Source: Cubamyces lactineus (Eukaryota; Basidiomycota; Agaricomycetes; Polyporales; Polyporaceae). Taken from it: a stretch of DNA of 64,000 nt. How positions within the stretch are numbered: position 1 is the first letter of the stretch; each line of letters starts with the position of its first letter. Of the stretch, positions 22,395-33,669 are shown in pieces. The notes beneath the pieces were generated by a model. It had not been told where the DNA came from. It saw only the letters and a program-made list of their open reading frames with translations, and did no database searches. The translations under genes were made by a program, and so were the position numbers. The stretch lies in NCBI GenBank assembly GCA_022376465.1, contig JACDTU010000005.1:794001-858000 (forward strand), in the 5' to 3' direction.

Positions 22395-23861
22395 ATGGCC
22401 TCTGCACACCACTACCCCTCCGCTCCCGCTCCCGCTACACCCTCCGTGCCCTTCGGAGACGTTTGCAACACTGCGTCCGTTCCTCGTCGTTCACCGCGCC
22501 GCGCCGCTCCGTCCCCTGGCTCAGAAAATGTTCCGCCTCTGCGTTCGCCAGGAGCCACATGGAACGCAGACTGGGAAGACGTCAAGGTTCTAGACGACAT
22601 GGGCGTAGAAGATCCGGAAGAAGAGGAGCAACTGGCGCTCTTCAACAGCATACCGGGGTTCGACGATGACTGGGAGGAAGACGACAGCACATCTCGACCT
22701 GCATCTGTCGTCGCCGACTCTCCGAGCCGATCTAGGGATGATGAAACTTCTGAACCGGAGTCGGAATCTCTCGCGCCGACCCAGTACGACGTTGAAAGTA
22801 CCGGTGGTTGTTCTGAGGAGGAAGACTGTCAAGAGGCCGAACGCGATGCATCATCCTCTGACAACAGTAGCGCGGAAGAAGATAGTAGCTCGGAAGACTC
22901 CGAATCTCTTGCCAGTGAGGAAGAGAGTTCCAACGAGGGAGACGACGATATACAGTCTCTGTCATCGGATGCTGATGAGCAGAGCGACAGCTTCAGTTCG
23001 TCGGAGTCTGCCTTTCCTGAGGTGAGTAAGGCCGTCTCCTCAAACATCCCCTCCGTCTTAAATAGTTTGATCTTCAGCATACGTCGACAACAAAGTCGTG
23101 TGAAAACGCCAAGCCGCCCCCTTCTCGGGTTGTGAGGCGTTCTGCGCGACTAGCAGTGGCGCCAAAGCGGTCTCTAGCCGAGGACTACCTAACGGACACA
23201 GACGATATCTCCCCTCGGCCTACTAAGCGTGCCAGGATCGGCGCCCTGTCGTCCGAGTCGCAGGAGGTATCAACCCGGCCTAAGACTACGAAGAGAAAGG
23301 CGACGCAGCGGACTACTCGGTCACCCGCAAAGCCCGTCAAGACTCAGCCAGCCTCTCAAAAGAAGACAGGTGGGGCTGGATCGCGGTCGGGGCGTATTCC
23401 TGTCTGGTTCCTCCAGAAACACATTGCCAACACGCCGGCCAAGGTCTCATGCGGCGCCGAAGGATGCAAGGCGATGCTCAACCTCAAGAAGCTGAGGCAG
23501 ACGCACGAGCACCTTCGCGGCCACTACACGGGTGACGAGCTCGCGGCGGCGCAGATCCTTTGCGCCTGGGAGGGCTGCGGGAAACTGGTCAAGAACGGTG
23601 GCAACAATGGCGGGCTTCTGCGCCATTACGATCAAGAACACCTGAAGCTCCGCTACGGATGTCCTGGGAAATGCACAGATGGCAAGGGGAAAGCGCGGAC
23701 GTGGTCTCGGGCGGACGCGCTGACCCGTCACGAACGCACGAACCCCTGCGATTACTGTGAGTAGTCGAACTCGAGATCATGGAAAGCGGTCTGAGCTGAT
23801 TAATGCTGCTGTAGTGCGGAGTAATCCTATCCCACGGACTGAGTCCCATGCAGAAGGCTGA
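22395..23861 (+). CDS. Acidic C2H2-like zinc-finger protein A, 450 aa
   Basis: Exons: 22395-23021, 23078-23756 and 23815-23861. Residues 1-209 are Pro/Ser-rich and then strongly acidic, with a short conserved block VLDDMGVEDPEEEEQL then FNSIPGFDDDW. Residues 228-330 are basic (nuclear-signal-like PTKRARIG and Lys/Thr runs). SGRIPVWFL leads into three Cys/His modules at about 334-434: C-x4-C with H-x3-H, C-x4-C (CAWEGC) with H-x4-H, and CPGKC followed by H and C-x2-C (NPCDYC). This implies zinc binding, probably to nucleic acid or protein in the nucleus. A stop appears directly after the last Cys if intron 2 is not removed; splicing replaces it with LRSNPIPRT. The paralogue at 25929 keeps that splice position. 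This is a basidiomycete-type family without an assigned function that I know of. Confidence 0.85.
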
Positions 23862-25928
23862 AGGAGTAGTTTTCTGCCGGACAGACTTGATATTCAAGGA
23901 TTTTAACATCTCCTGCGCCGTAAGTTCCGCGATCCATGTTCCATAGAGAGAAGCTGGTGCTGACGTGCTCGAACTTGGTGGGTTTGCAGGCCGTTCGCCC
24001 ACAGCACCAGCAACCATCCAGTAACGACACATGGCAGAGTCCATTCCGGGCGCTGCTTCATTGATGGCCGACTCAATGCGCTTTGAAGTCTGGCTACCTC
24101 TTCCCATCATGGGCCCATGCGTCCGGACATAGGTAGTTGATCAGCATAGGATTTGCGCTATGCGCGCCCAGTCCTATCGCACCCGCACAGGATCCGGCCG
24201 AACACTGGGTCGCAGGTGCCACACGAGCGTTAGAATCGCGGTGGACGCGTCGCCAGCGAGAGGTCTATGGTTCCTAGAAGTTGCATGGGCATGTTCTAGC
24301 AGTAACGGCGCGCATGAACCTAGGCGTACTTGTGTATCGTCATGTAGAGGATCGTTAGGTTCTAGATTATAAAATGTGAGAACCGTTGAACGTCACCGAA
24401 CTCGGCCACGCTGGCTGGCCAGTGATCTCAAACCAACTTCAACCAGTGAGCGAACGAGCGTCACTTCCAGCGGATGTTTGTGGATGTGGCACAGGTGATC
24501 GGGGTCTCGCCGGATAAGAAACACAGACCGCATCGCCGGCATTGGCCGAAACATTCTCTGCAATACCGTCTCAACTCTAGTCAAGTCGACGCAGCTAAGC
24601 TTCGTGGATAGATCATGCAATCTGGGAAGTAGTGTGCCAGCAGTGTGCTCTGAATGTGCATCTTGAGGTGTGTCACCAAGCGCATAGTTCGAATGCAAGG
24701 AAGCTAAAGGATGAACAAACTCTGATCAAATGTAGGCATTCAAACCATTCTGAACATGTCTGAAACGAGTTACTTCGTTCAAGGACCCGCTTGTCCGCGT
24801 CGAACTTTGTGGAGGACCAATTTGGGGCAGCGTTGTATTGAGAGCCCACATCAAGTTGTTGTTGCTAGCACAAGGCACGAACGCACGTCGCTGACGTACG
24901 CGATTCGACAGCAACGCGGCTTAAAGAACTCGTCGTTTGAGCCGAAAAGGCCAATGCTACACGAGGACGCGCGAGGGATACCAGGTCTTAGTGACTCTCG
25001 CGCGCCCTTGTTGGAAGCCAACCACAGTAAGCGGATGCGAAGCAAGTTTCAATACGAATATTATTGAACTTGCTCTTTGTCCGCTGTAAGAAAGACGTAA
25101 TGTTAGTGTTTCAGGTAACGGAGAGATCTCGTCAATGAACGTACCTGCATGATACTAAAAGGTTCATCGCGTTTGGCCTGCAGCGCAAGACGCGGTTAGT
25201 ACGTTGGTGTACGCGCAAGCGTATTGTCTACTGTCCGAGGCGGATATAAGGCTGTAGTGTCGTCGCGCGGTCACATACTCTTGACGCACTTTCCGTGGAA
25301 GAGTTACTGTTGGCGAGCCCCGCCCTTATGTACCTCGGACGCCCTGATGAGCGTGATCACCGAAAGCTACTCCATGATCCCGTTTACCTCAGCTACACTG
25401 CGATTTTGTGAGTGCAATCACAAGGAATATACTGAGAATGCTCGCTCACGAAAAGACGTCACATCTAGCAATCGCCGCCCTCAACCACTCACGCAAATCC
25501 GGTATAATGCGTCGCCTTGATTGCTGTTGGACTTTTTCTCCGCCCGACCCGCCACAATGGCTGCGGAATGCGAGACCTCGACACCTCCTTGATGGTGGTG
25601 GGAGGAAGTAAGTGCCGTTCTATTGTTCGTGGCTAATCACAGTTGCTGACCCGAAATGCAGTCGCGCGCTTGGCTTGGCTATGTTTGAGTGGGTGGCGCG
25701 GCCACGACGCGTCGAAGTCAAAGCGTGGACGCGTTCTTTGTCCATGTTGATTACCGCAATAGAGCGCGGCGCCGTTGGTCAACCCTTGACCTCATCCTAC
25801 CACATCCGACAGTCGCATATCATCCTTCCAGTACACCACAACACTCGTCTTCCACGGCGCTACAAACCTCAGAGGTAACGGTCATTCATTCCTGCTCAAT
25901 CTGCTGTTTACCAATTCTCTTTGCAGCA
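23862..25928. other. Spacer between the tandem zinc-finger genes
   Basis: About 1.8 kb without a recognisable gene, followed by the promoter of copy B. A short stretch near 25483-25500 (ending ACTCACGCAAA) resembles one near 22003-22018 upstream of copy A, so promoter homology may reach further than the ACGCGT block. A 5' leader intron is possible just before the ATG (donor near 25877, acceptor at 25926). Confidence 0.45.
25707..25734 (+). promoter_or_regulatory. Paired ACGCGT (MCB-like) promoter element, copy B
   Basis: ACGCGT starts at 25707 and 25729, the same 22-bp spacing as in copy A, with the same intervening sequence apart from about three substitutions. It lies about 200 bp before the ATG at 25929, or closer to the transcript start if the leader intron is real. 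Confidence 0.6.
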
Positions 25929-27488
25929 ATGTTCAACGACTCCTCCGATTTCTCCTCCACGTTCCTCGCTACTGGCTCGTCCTACATGCCATTTTCTGAA
26001 ATTCAAAACAACCCGTCCGCGTCTCCGTCGCGCCTCCACCGGTCTCGTCGACCGGAGAATGTTTTCCCTTGGTCTCCCCCAAAGGGCAGCTGGATGGGTG
26101 TCTCGGACGAGGATAAGGTCCTCGATGATATGGGGATAGAGGATCCTGAGGATGAAGCTCAACTGGAGGTATTCAACAGCATACCCGGATTCGATGATCA
26201 CTGGGATGAAGAAGAGAACGCCGAACCAGCAGCGGAGACCTCTCACTGTAGTGGATATGAGGAAGAACAGACTCATGAGCATGCGACATATGATGCCGCA
26301 TCTGTGGCCGATAGCGAGGAAGACTTTGGCGACGTTCAAGCAGACGAGGAAGGGGACTCAAGCGACCTGTCATCGGTCACTGGCAGCGTTGACGGCGCTC
26401 AGGAGGAGTCAGATGAAGAAAGCGAACGTAGCGATCCGTCTTCTGCCACTAGCAGCGACTCAGAGCCCGACGAATCTGACGAGGAGTTAGAGATTGAGCT
26501 TGGTGCGTATGCTGACTTACATGGTGCATCGCCGTATTGACCCGCTCCCGGCGATACATAAAGATCATGGAGGCATGGCGCTTGGGGGCGATGAAGACGG
26601 CTATGAAGCTCCTCGAAGAGAATCGTCCACTAATGTATCCGAGGTGAGCAGCCAAGCCAAAAGGACGGCATCATAGAAGTCTATCATTGAGCAATGACTC
26701 CTAGGATTCTCCTTCGGCAACGGCAGTCGAAGCAGACATGTTCTCGACGAAACCCATCAGGCGTTCACTCCGTATTGCTGCAGCGAAACGGGGCCGAGAC
26801 GAAGACACAGCAAGCTACTCTGCGTGTTCTGCGCGTCTCATGAAGCGTGCGAGGATGACCGTGCCTGTCCAAGACACGTTCCACACTCTTCCACTTAAAG
26901 GAAAGGAAGCGCGAAAGCAGGAAACCCGGCGTGCCCCACGTACCAAACGCAGGGAAGCTTGCGCTAAGACCTCAACTACGCAGCGAGGGGCGTCGCGTTC
27001 GGGACGCATCCCCGTATCATTCCTGAGGTCCTGCATCGCCACCCGCATTACGAAAGTCCCTTGTGGTATCAAGAGCTGTACGACAGTGCTCGATATCACC
27101 AAGTCCATTGCGACTCGCAAGCACCTGCGTGCTCATCACAGGGAGCAACTCAGAGCTGCGAATATCCTTTGCGCCTGGAAGGGCTGCGGGAAGACGGTCC
27201 CGAACGGCGGCAATGCCTGCGGATTACTCCGGCACTGCGACGAGGCTCACCTTAAGCTGCGATACCATTGTCCAGGGAAGTGTGTAGACCGCAACGGGAA
27301 TATGCGTACGTGGTCTCGATCGGACGAGCTTACCCGTCACGAGCAGAGGGATCCGTGTGAATACTGTGAGTCCATGCTCGATTTACCGAATGCTCAATCG
27401 TCTCACTTGTGCCGTCGCAGTAAAGAGGAACCCCATCCCTCGACCGACAAAAAACGTAGACATTTCAAGTGATATCGACGAAGGGTAG
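25929..27488 (+). CDS. Acidic C2H2-like zinc-finger protein B, 460 aa (paralogue of A)
   Basis: Exons: 25929-26502, 26564-26643, 26705-27365 and 27421-27488. It shares its plan with copy A: the N-terminal block VLDDMGIEDPEDEAQL then FNSIPGFDDHW, a long acidic Ser/Asp/Glu region, a basic linker (IRRSLRIAAAKRGRDE), SGRIPVSFLRS, and Cys/His modules C-x4-C/H-x3-H, CAWKGC/H-x4-H and CPGKC to CEYC. The last intron interrupts the codon after the final Cys-Glu-Tyr motif exactly as in A, and the tail LKRNPIPRPT matches A. It differs by an extra 80-nt exon and by diverged acidic and linker regions. The copies are therefore an old tandem duplication. Function is unknown; nuclear nucleic-acid or chromatin binding is inferred from composition. 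Confidence 0.85.
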
Positions 27489-28216
27489 GCCCGCGATCAC
27501 ACCTGGTGCACTATCAAACCTTTCGTGCAATCTGCAGGATTCTTCAGTGAACAACGATGCTCGCTTTGTGAGTCCGCAATCTCTCTGTCGATCCAACAAA
27601 TTTGTACCCAAACGCTCTGTGTGGAATTCTGTCAGGACCTCCTCCATGTTCCCCGCGGGTATGTCACTGGCAGGTCCTCTCGCACTGGCAAGCATCGAAT
27701 ACCACCAGTAGCCGACTGCCTACTGCACCCTGCTTAGGCTCGGCTACTTATCGCGTCGAGGTACGACTCCTCAAGAAGACTGCTTACTGCACTCTACTCT
27801 TCATTGGTTCTAACATTACCACCCTCTCCGAAGAGTAGTTGCACGATGTCTAACCTCCGACTCCTCTCGCCCAACCCCATCATCCTTCAGCCTGTTCTAC
27901 TATCTGATGTCCCTTGTCATATAAATGGTCTAATCTCATGTATGATACCCTGAATGGACGGTGTCACTTGTTACAAGTTAGCTAGATCACCAAGCTTGTA
28001 CTACACGCGTTGCGCGCCGCCTAAGTTGTATGTGAGCGGCTTACAATGACCGTAGGCGCGGTGAGCGGGGTCCTGCAGCATTGATGATGAGCGTCTGCCA
28101 GTGCCACCTCCCGAGTTGGCCACTGAACTTCACTTAACCTCCACCACCACCCGAGTCTTATGTTCTGAGTCCAGGCAAGCCGGTCTTGCAGTTTCTGACA
28201 TCACGCTGCAAGAAAA
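27489..28216. other. Intergenic region before the glycosyltransferase gene
   Basis: No gene is recognised. A TATA-like CATATAAATGG lies near 27916 but no coding start follows at a fitting distance, so it may be chance. Confidence 0.4.
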
Positions 28217-29959
28217 ATGCCACCTCTGTCGCCAACCTCGCGAGAAATTTGCCTCCTTGCTGCCCTCTTCGTCGGCTTGCTTTACTTCTCAGCCACTTTC
28301 CCCAGACACAAGGGCGCTGTTACCGACTTGCTACGACCGTCCCCGCATGTAGTCGAACAAGAGCTTGATTCCTTGCCGCTCACGCTAGAGACGCAATATA
28401 CCTTGCAAAGCCTAAACCCTCCTCTCAGATGGGGGCTTGGACAAGTACCCGAGACTAAAATCGTGGCACACGTACCGGGTGAGTAACTTATATTGCCCGT
28501 CCCAGCGGGACAGGGCTCACCAGTCAACACGCCGCAGGATGGACCATCTTCGATAGGTTGTATGTCCTAAACGGCACGGTGTATATCGTGTCCGACACAC
28601 CCGAAAATGTCCCTGACCGCCGCTTCATGATCTCCACGGGTGTTTTCATTGAGAACGGTCCCGAGGCAGAAGCCCGTCGCGTACCCACGGATAAGGAGAT
28701 GCGCATTATCTCCACAGAAGAGGCGCGCCGTATGTTCGGCGTGGAGGCTGAGAGGTTGGACGGTGTAACGGTACGTTTCCTTACCCCACGCGCTTCCATG
28801 GAGTACTCAACCAGTTCCATTTAGTGGCTCGCCAACGACCCTAAACAATTGTTAGTGTCCATGCAGCATCCTTCGGTAGCACTGGAGTTCATGTGGCTGA
28901 TTCATCGTTCAGCATCACCCATTACTATCATTGGTCTGCAGAATTGTTCTTCGGTTTCTGGCGCACATATTCCTCGCTGGATCCCACCATCCCTCCAACT
29001 GGAGAGACTTCGCTGCCAGCCCCGCGGCGATTTATCTTCTCGCACATCGATGCTGCGAATTGGCGTGATTACGCCGCAATGAACCAATGGGTCCTTCGTT
29101 CCGCGTTCCCGTCGATTTCGACAGAGTTCATGGACGACTGGAAGGAGCGCGCTGCTCTCGGCCGAGTGTTCGTGCTCGATCGTGTCGTACTCGCCGATCG
29201 TGCCGCAGCGATGAACGGCGAGATGTTCCTCCGCACACAGCGCACGGCTGCAAACGCATTCTCACTCCCTGGAAGTGTTAACTGGTGGACGACCATCCGG
29301 AACAATGTTGTCGGATTCTCAACTCTTGGCGAGGATACAGGTGCAATGTCTGTCGGGGGCGTACCTACCCGTCCTGTCATTACCTATATCTCGCGCCAGG
29401 GCTGGAATCGGCGTATGCTGATCCAGGCGGACCATGAACGACTCGTTCAAGAATTGTACCGGTTACGCGACACGTACGGTTACGAAGTGAACATCGTCGA
29501 GATGGACAAGCTGACGCGGGCTGAGCAATTCCGTTTGGCTGCGCGTACGACAGTAAGCCCATTCCACCATGGCTTTACGTATCATTGTTCACATCGTCGT
29601 GGCAGATTATGATGGGTGTGCACGGAAACGGTTTGACGGCGTTGCTCTGGATGCGTCCGACGCCACGGTCAACCGTAATGGAGTTCTTCTACCCAGGCGG
29701 GTTCGCGCACGACTACGAGTACACTACCCGTGCCCTGGGCATGGTACACTACGGCTTCTGGGGCGATAGGTACGTCTCTCTTCATCATCACAGACGGCCC
29801 ATCGATACTCATAGCGCGTATAGGTACTTCACGCGCCCAGATGTTCCGCCAGTAGCCTATCCAGATGGCTTCCAGGGCAACAGTATACCGATCGACGGTG
29901 CGCTGGTGGCGGAGCTGTGCCACGAACGGCTTACTTTGTCCGAGGAGGCGGACGATTAG
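28217..29959 (+). CDS. GT61-type (DUF563) glycosyltransferase, type II membrane protein
   Basis: This is a sugar transferase of the DUF563/EOGT-like family, expected in the Golgi or ER and acting on glycoproteins or wall glycans. Exons: 28217-28478, 28538-28770, 28825-28850, 28913-29552, 29606-29769 and 29824-29959, giving 486 residues. A membrane anchor lies at about residues 11-27 (ICLLAALFVGLLYF). The lumenal domain contains the family's KQFITHYYHW followed by SAELFFGFWRTYSSLDP, which the 26-nt third exon and its 62-nt intron assemble. Further signatures are PRPVITYISRQ-like PTRPVITYISRQGWNRR, the helix VQELYRLRDTYGYEVNIVEM, and the catalytic-region MMGVHGNGLTALLWMRP, then EFFYPGGF. Fungal members are often annotated only as DUF563 proteins; the exact donor and acceptor cannot be read from sequence. 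Confidence 0.9.
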
Positions 29960-30198
29960 ACATAGACGCGGAGTCGAGATAGACTGGATGCGTTGCGGGC
30001 TATCATATGGACGTTTCGTAATGCACACCTGTAACTTATGTTGCCTCATAGTTGAACCTGGATTGCATCGCGCACGCAGCGAAGGACTTGCAGGACTAAG
30101 GACGACCATGTCGGCCATGTCAAGGGGCCATATCCACGTCGGGCACAGCGCTTCCCATGCCTCCCTCTATCCTCCTTCTAACCAACCTGGAGCACACG

Positions 30199-31801
30199 TC
30201 AGTAGTGATCACGAGAGACTCGCGAGATTTGACCATACCTTTCAAATAGGTCTAGTGGGCTCTCCGTCGCGCTCCCGGCACCACCCATCGCCTCCTGCTG
30301 TATGCGTTCTTCGTGCGTTTGGTATGCGCGCAGTGGGACCCAGCTGCTCAATGGGCTCGTGCCGGGCTCGTAAGTCGCTTGCGCGACGTACAACAGCATC
30401 CCGTCCGAGCGTATCGTTGCCTGGACCGTGCGTACCTTCATAAGTGGCATTGCCCCCGCCCCGTCCAGTTGCATTGAGCCCTGGGTATCCTCCTCCGCAG
30501 ACGGGACCGGAACTGAGACGGGTATACTTCGAGTGGTACGCGTGAGAGGTATCAGTGATGATAGGAGAGTAGGGAGGGTCGTGTCGGTGTGGTAAGGGAT
30601 TGGGACGAAAGTCGTAGGATGGGGGAACTGGTATGTCGTAGATTGCTTCTCAGGGGGCGCGGCGTTTGGCGGAGGCGGGAACGAAGCGAGCTCGGACAAG
30701 CGAGTGTCTCTCCACCAAAATCTGTGATGTTGAACCAGTAAGTGGGAGTAAGGTAAGAAGCTAAGGGAATCATGCGGACCTGAAAGGTGTCTCGCAATCT
30801 GCGAGGTCTTGTCCCTTCCACGAGACGACGTCGAGTATGTGCAGGATGCCGTTGTCGCGCCAGTTTTCATCCAGGATGCAATCCAGGACGGTCTGAGGAG
30901 GCAGAGTCGACGGAAACGGCTTCATCAGAGCCTTTCCCAGGACGCGGGAGCGGATCGTGGTGTTTGGCACTATCATATCGTCAACGAGGCGACTTTGAAG
31001 CATTGTGTAGCATGCATACGTACCAACACCAGCGATACCAGCTGTTTGATGCGTTACGGCGAGGCAGCGCTTGCCCACTGGTATAGGCGTAACAGCGACC
31101 CAGCCCGTCTCGATATCGTCAGGGATGCCATCGCGTATCTCACCCGAGGCGTCGAAGCCATCCTTCATCTCCAAAAGCTCCGCATACATGCACTTGTCTG
31201 CCCACTTGCTCGGCTTCGCATTCTTCCTACCGCTCTTGGACGACGAGTCCCCGGCGGTCGCTTTGTACTTGCCTTTGCGCTTGTTCTTGGATCGTTTTGT
31301 CGTTGCTTGTGCTTGCATATTGACGTCCATTGATGCGGAGTTGCTTGGGGCATCGGACGTGGATGAAGCGGGCTGTGATGTGGAGGACGTAGTCTGCTCG
31401 GACGAGAGGTTTGAGGGGAGGGCAGAAGGAAGCATGGACGCGAACTGGCTGATGCCTTCTCGAACTATGCCAGTCGCCCCACTATTGTCGTCCTCGTCGC
31501 CTTCGTCATCTGAAGGACCGAGAGTGAGATCTGCAAAGAAGTCGAGCTGCCTTGTCGAGTCGATCCTCTCGGCTCGCCTCTGTTAAGATGAGAGCACATC
31601 AGATACATGGTCATGGTTGTGGCTGAGAAAGCTTCTCTCACCCGTTTTTGCTCCTCAAGTGCCTATGCATATCGATTTGAGCGAATGGAATCAAACAGTA
31701 GCTATCGTGCATACCCGTTTCCTGCGAACATCTTGGGAGACGGCAGTGTCCCTCACGGATGATGGTGGTGTTTTGAATGCTGCCTTGCGCTCTTGGAACA
31801 T
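30199..31801 (-). CDS. SNUPN: Snurportin-1-like m3G-cap snRNP import adaptor
   Basis: Snurportin binds the trimethylguanosine cap of spliceosomal snRNAs and links snRNPs to importin-beta. Exons: 31801-31715, 31662-31642, 31579-31024, 30969-30780 and 30721-30199, giving 458 residues. The N-terminal basic helix DVRRKRALEEQKRRRAERID fits an importin-beta-binding segment. It is assembled through a 21-nt second exon. The cap-binding domain has VTPIPVGKRCLAVTH, TVLDCILDENW, ILHILDVVSWKGQDLADCET and FRFWWRDTRLSEL, then IRSDGMLLYVAQATYEPGTS and PLSSWVPLR, all matching the animal protein in order. The linker and the acidic Ser-rich region are longer than in human (about 360 aa). It is convergent with the glycosyltransferase gene, 239 bp apart. 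The splice at 31023-30970 rests on alignment with the family. Confidence 0.88.
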
Positions 31802-32417
31802 TGCTCTGCGAGTTGGTGGATCGTAGCTGTGCAGTGTCTATCAAGGTATTTGAGAGGTAGACAGTGAGTATACCATATAGCGACGATCTTCACGATCGAT
31901 CATACTACGTATACTACTCACGGGTAGCGTCGTATCAGTGACAACTGTTCAGGCCTGTGCGTTTGAGTCAAAATTCTGCAGAGTTTGATATTCACCGCCA
32001 CAAGCATGCGTCAGTCAGGCTTTCTGATAGTAGCTGGATCGATCGTTGAGTGCGTTGAGTATATAGCCTTGATCTAAGCTTCAAATACCGCAGCCATCCG
32101 ACTTGAAAGTGCATCTTAGCGCTCGGAGTCTTAGCGTGCAGTGGCACGATGTGACGTCTCGCGCCAGGACGCGGCACATTTGTGACGCGTGACATCCTTT
32201 CTATCTTCAATCTTCCGCCTTGGAAGTCAGCATGCTCATCCGATCTTCCTTGACACAATCCGTTTGCAGAGGCCCGTACGTTGATAAAAAGCTTGGTAAG
32301 ATATATTCTCCAGATACACATGAATGTGTTTTTAACGGTTGAAACGAGAGTAGAGCTCTGCTGCGCCACCACAACCACCAAGGAGACGGTCATCGTAGTA
32401 GACAAGTTACCCAGAAT
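31802..32417. other. Divergent intergenic region
   Basis: It lies between the starts of the snurportin gene (minus) and the methyltransferase gene (plus) and must contain both promoters. No gene or distinct element was recognised. Confidence 0.5.
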
Positions 32418-33570
32418 ATGTCAGACTCTGAAGGAGAGGGCGGACTCGCCCTGGGATCCGTTTTCACGGTACATTTCGCAAACTGTATTGATATCGTTCA
32501 ATCTTTTGACATCCACCTTGCTATCATAGGAGCCTCCTCGACCTCCATCTCCCGAACCTACGGTGACAACGTACACGAGAGAAAAGCAAACGAACGATAG
32601 TTGGACGGACATAAAAATCAGGCTTGTTGGCTCTCACCCTCTATGGGGTCACCACCTGTGAGCCACAGAGACCTAAGAGTCATTACCAACACCGGTTATG
32701 ACACATTGCGATCGATAGATGGAATGCCTCCCGAGCATTTGCTTCGTATTTAGACGATCATCCAGAGACTTACCAGGGTCGCTCAGTGCTAGAGCTTGGA
32801 GCGGGAGGAGCTCTTCCTGGTATCGTTGCTGCCAAGAACGGCGCGAGGACGGTATGATAGAACGAAACCCATCACAAAGTGCCTTCAGTTAACCGGTATT
32901 GTTCCGTGTAGGTCGTCTTGACCGACTATCCCGATGCTGCTCTGATAGACAACATTGCCTACAACGTACACGAAAACATCCCCGCATCCGAAAGGGAGGG
33001 GGTGCACGTACAGGTCAGACTCTTCAGCTAGGCTGTCCGCATCGGCACTGACGACCATCGCTCATAGGGTTACATCTGGGGCCACCCCGTCGAGCCCTTG
33101 CTAGAGACTTTTCCCGGCGACTCCGAAGAGAAGGCTTTCGATCTGATCATCCTCTCAGATCTCATATTCAACCACTCACAGGTAAAGTGCTGAAACCCTT
33201 CACATCGCATGTGGCTGAATTCTGTGCCCAGCATGAGGCCATGCTGAAAACCTGCGACTTGGCGTTGTCAAAATCCAAACCTACCGAGGTCCCAGATGGT
33301 CCACAACGCCCTGCACCTTGCTTGCTCGTGTTCTACACCCATCATCGACCACACTTGGCTCACCGCGACATGGAGTTCTTCACGAAGGCGCGTGACCGCG
33401 GGTGGCACTGTGAAGAAATCTTGACAAGGAAATACCCTGTATGTGTTCCGCGCCGTCCCGACTTAGCTTTGTACGACAGGGCTGACATCACCTAGCCAAT
33501 GTTCCCGGACGACCCCGGCGAAGAGGAAGTGAGAGCAACCGTTCACGGTTGGCGCCTGACGCGCATATGA
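32418..33570 (+). CDS. EFM7: Seven-beta-strand methyltransferase, EFM7/Nnt1-like
   Basis: Yeast Efm7 methylates the N-terminus and adjacent lysine of elongation factor eEF1A in the cytoplasm; this protein has the same layout. Seven exons: 32418-32468, 32530-32657, 32719-32851, 32912-33013, 33068-33181, 33232-33438 and 33496-33570, giving 269 residues. The family block SHPLWGHHLWNASRAFASYL lies just before SAM motif I (VLELGAGGALPGIVAAKNGA, about residues 80-100). VVLTDYPD (acidic loop that binds the SAM ribose) follows, then GYIWGHPVEPLL, DLIILSDLIFNH (motif post-II), and PCLLVFYTHHRPHLAHRDME. All intron phases agree. The older name nicotinamide N-methyltransferase is attached to this family, but eEF1A methylation is the better-supported function. 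Confidence 0.88.
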
Positions 33571-33669
33571 AGAAAAGCAAAGAGCACCATTAACCCACCT
33601 GTAACACTCACCATCACTACGAACTACATTTTGACAAGCGGCCACTCCGCACAAGAGGTCATATACAGT

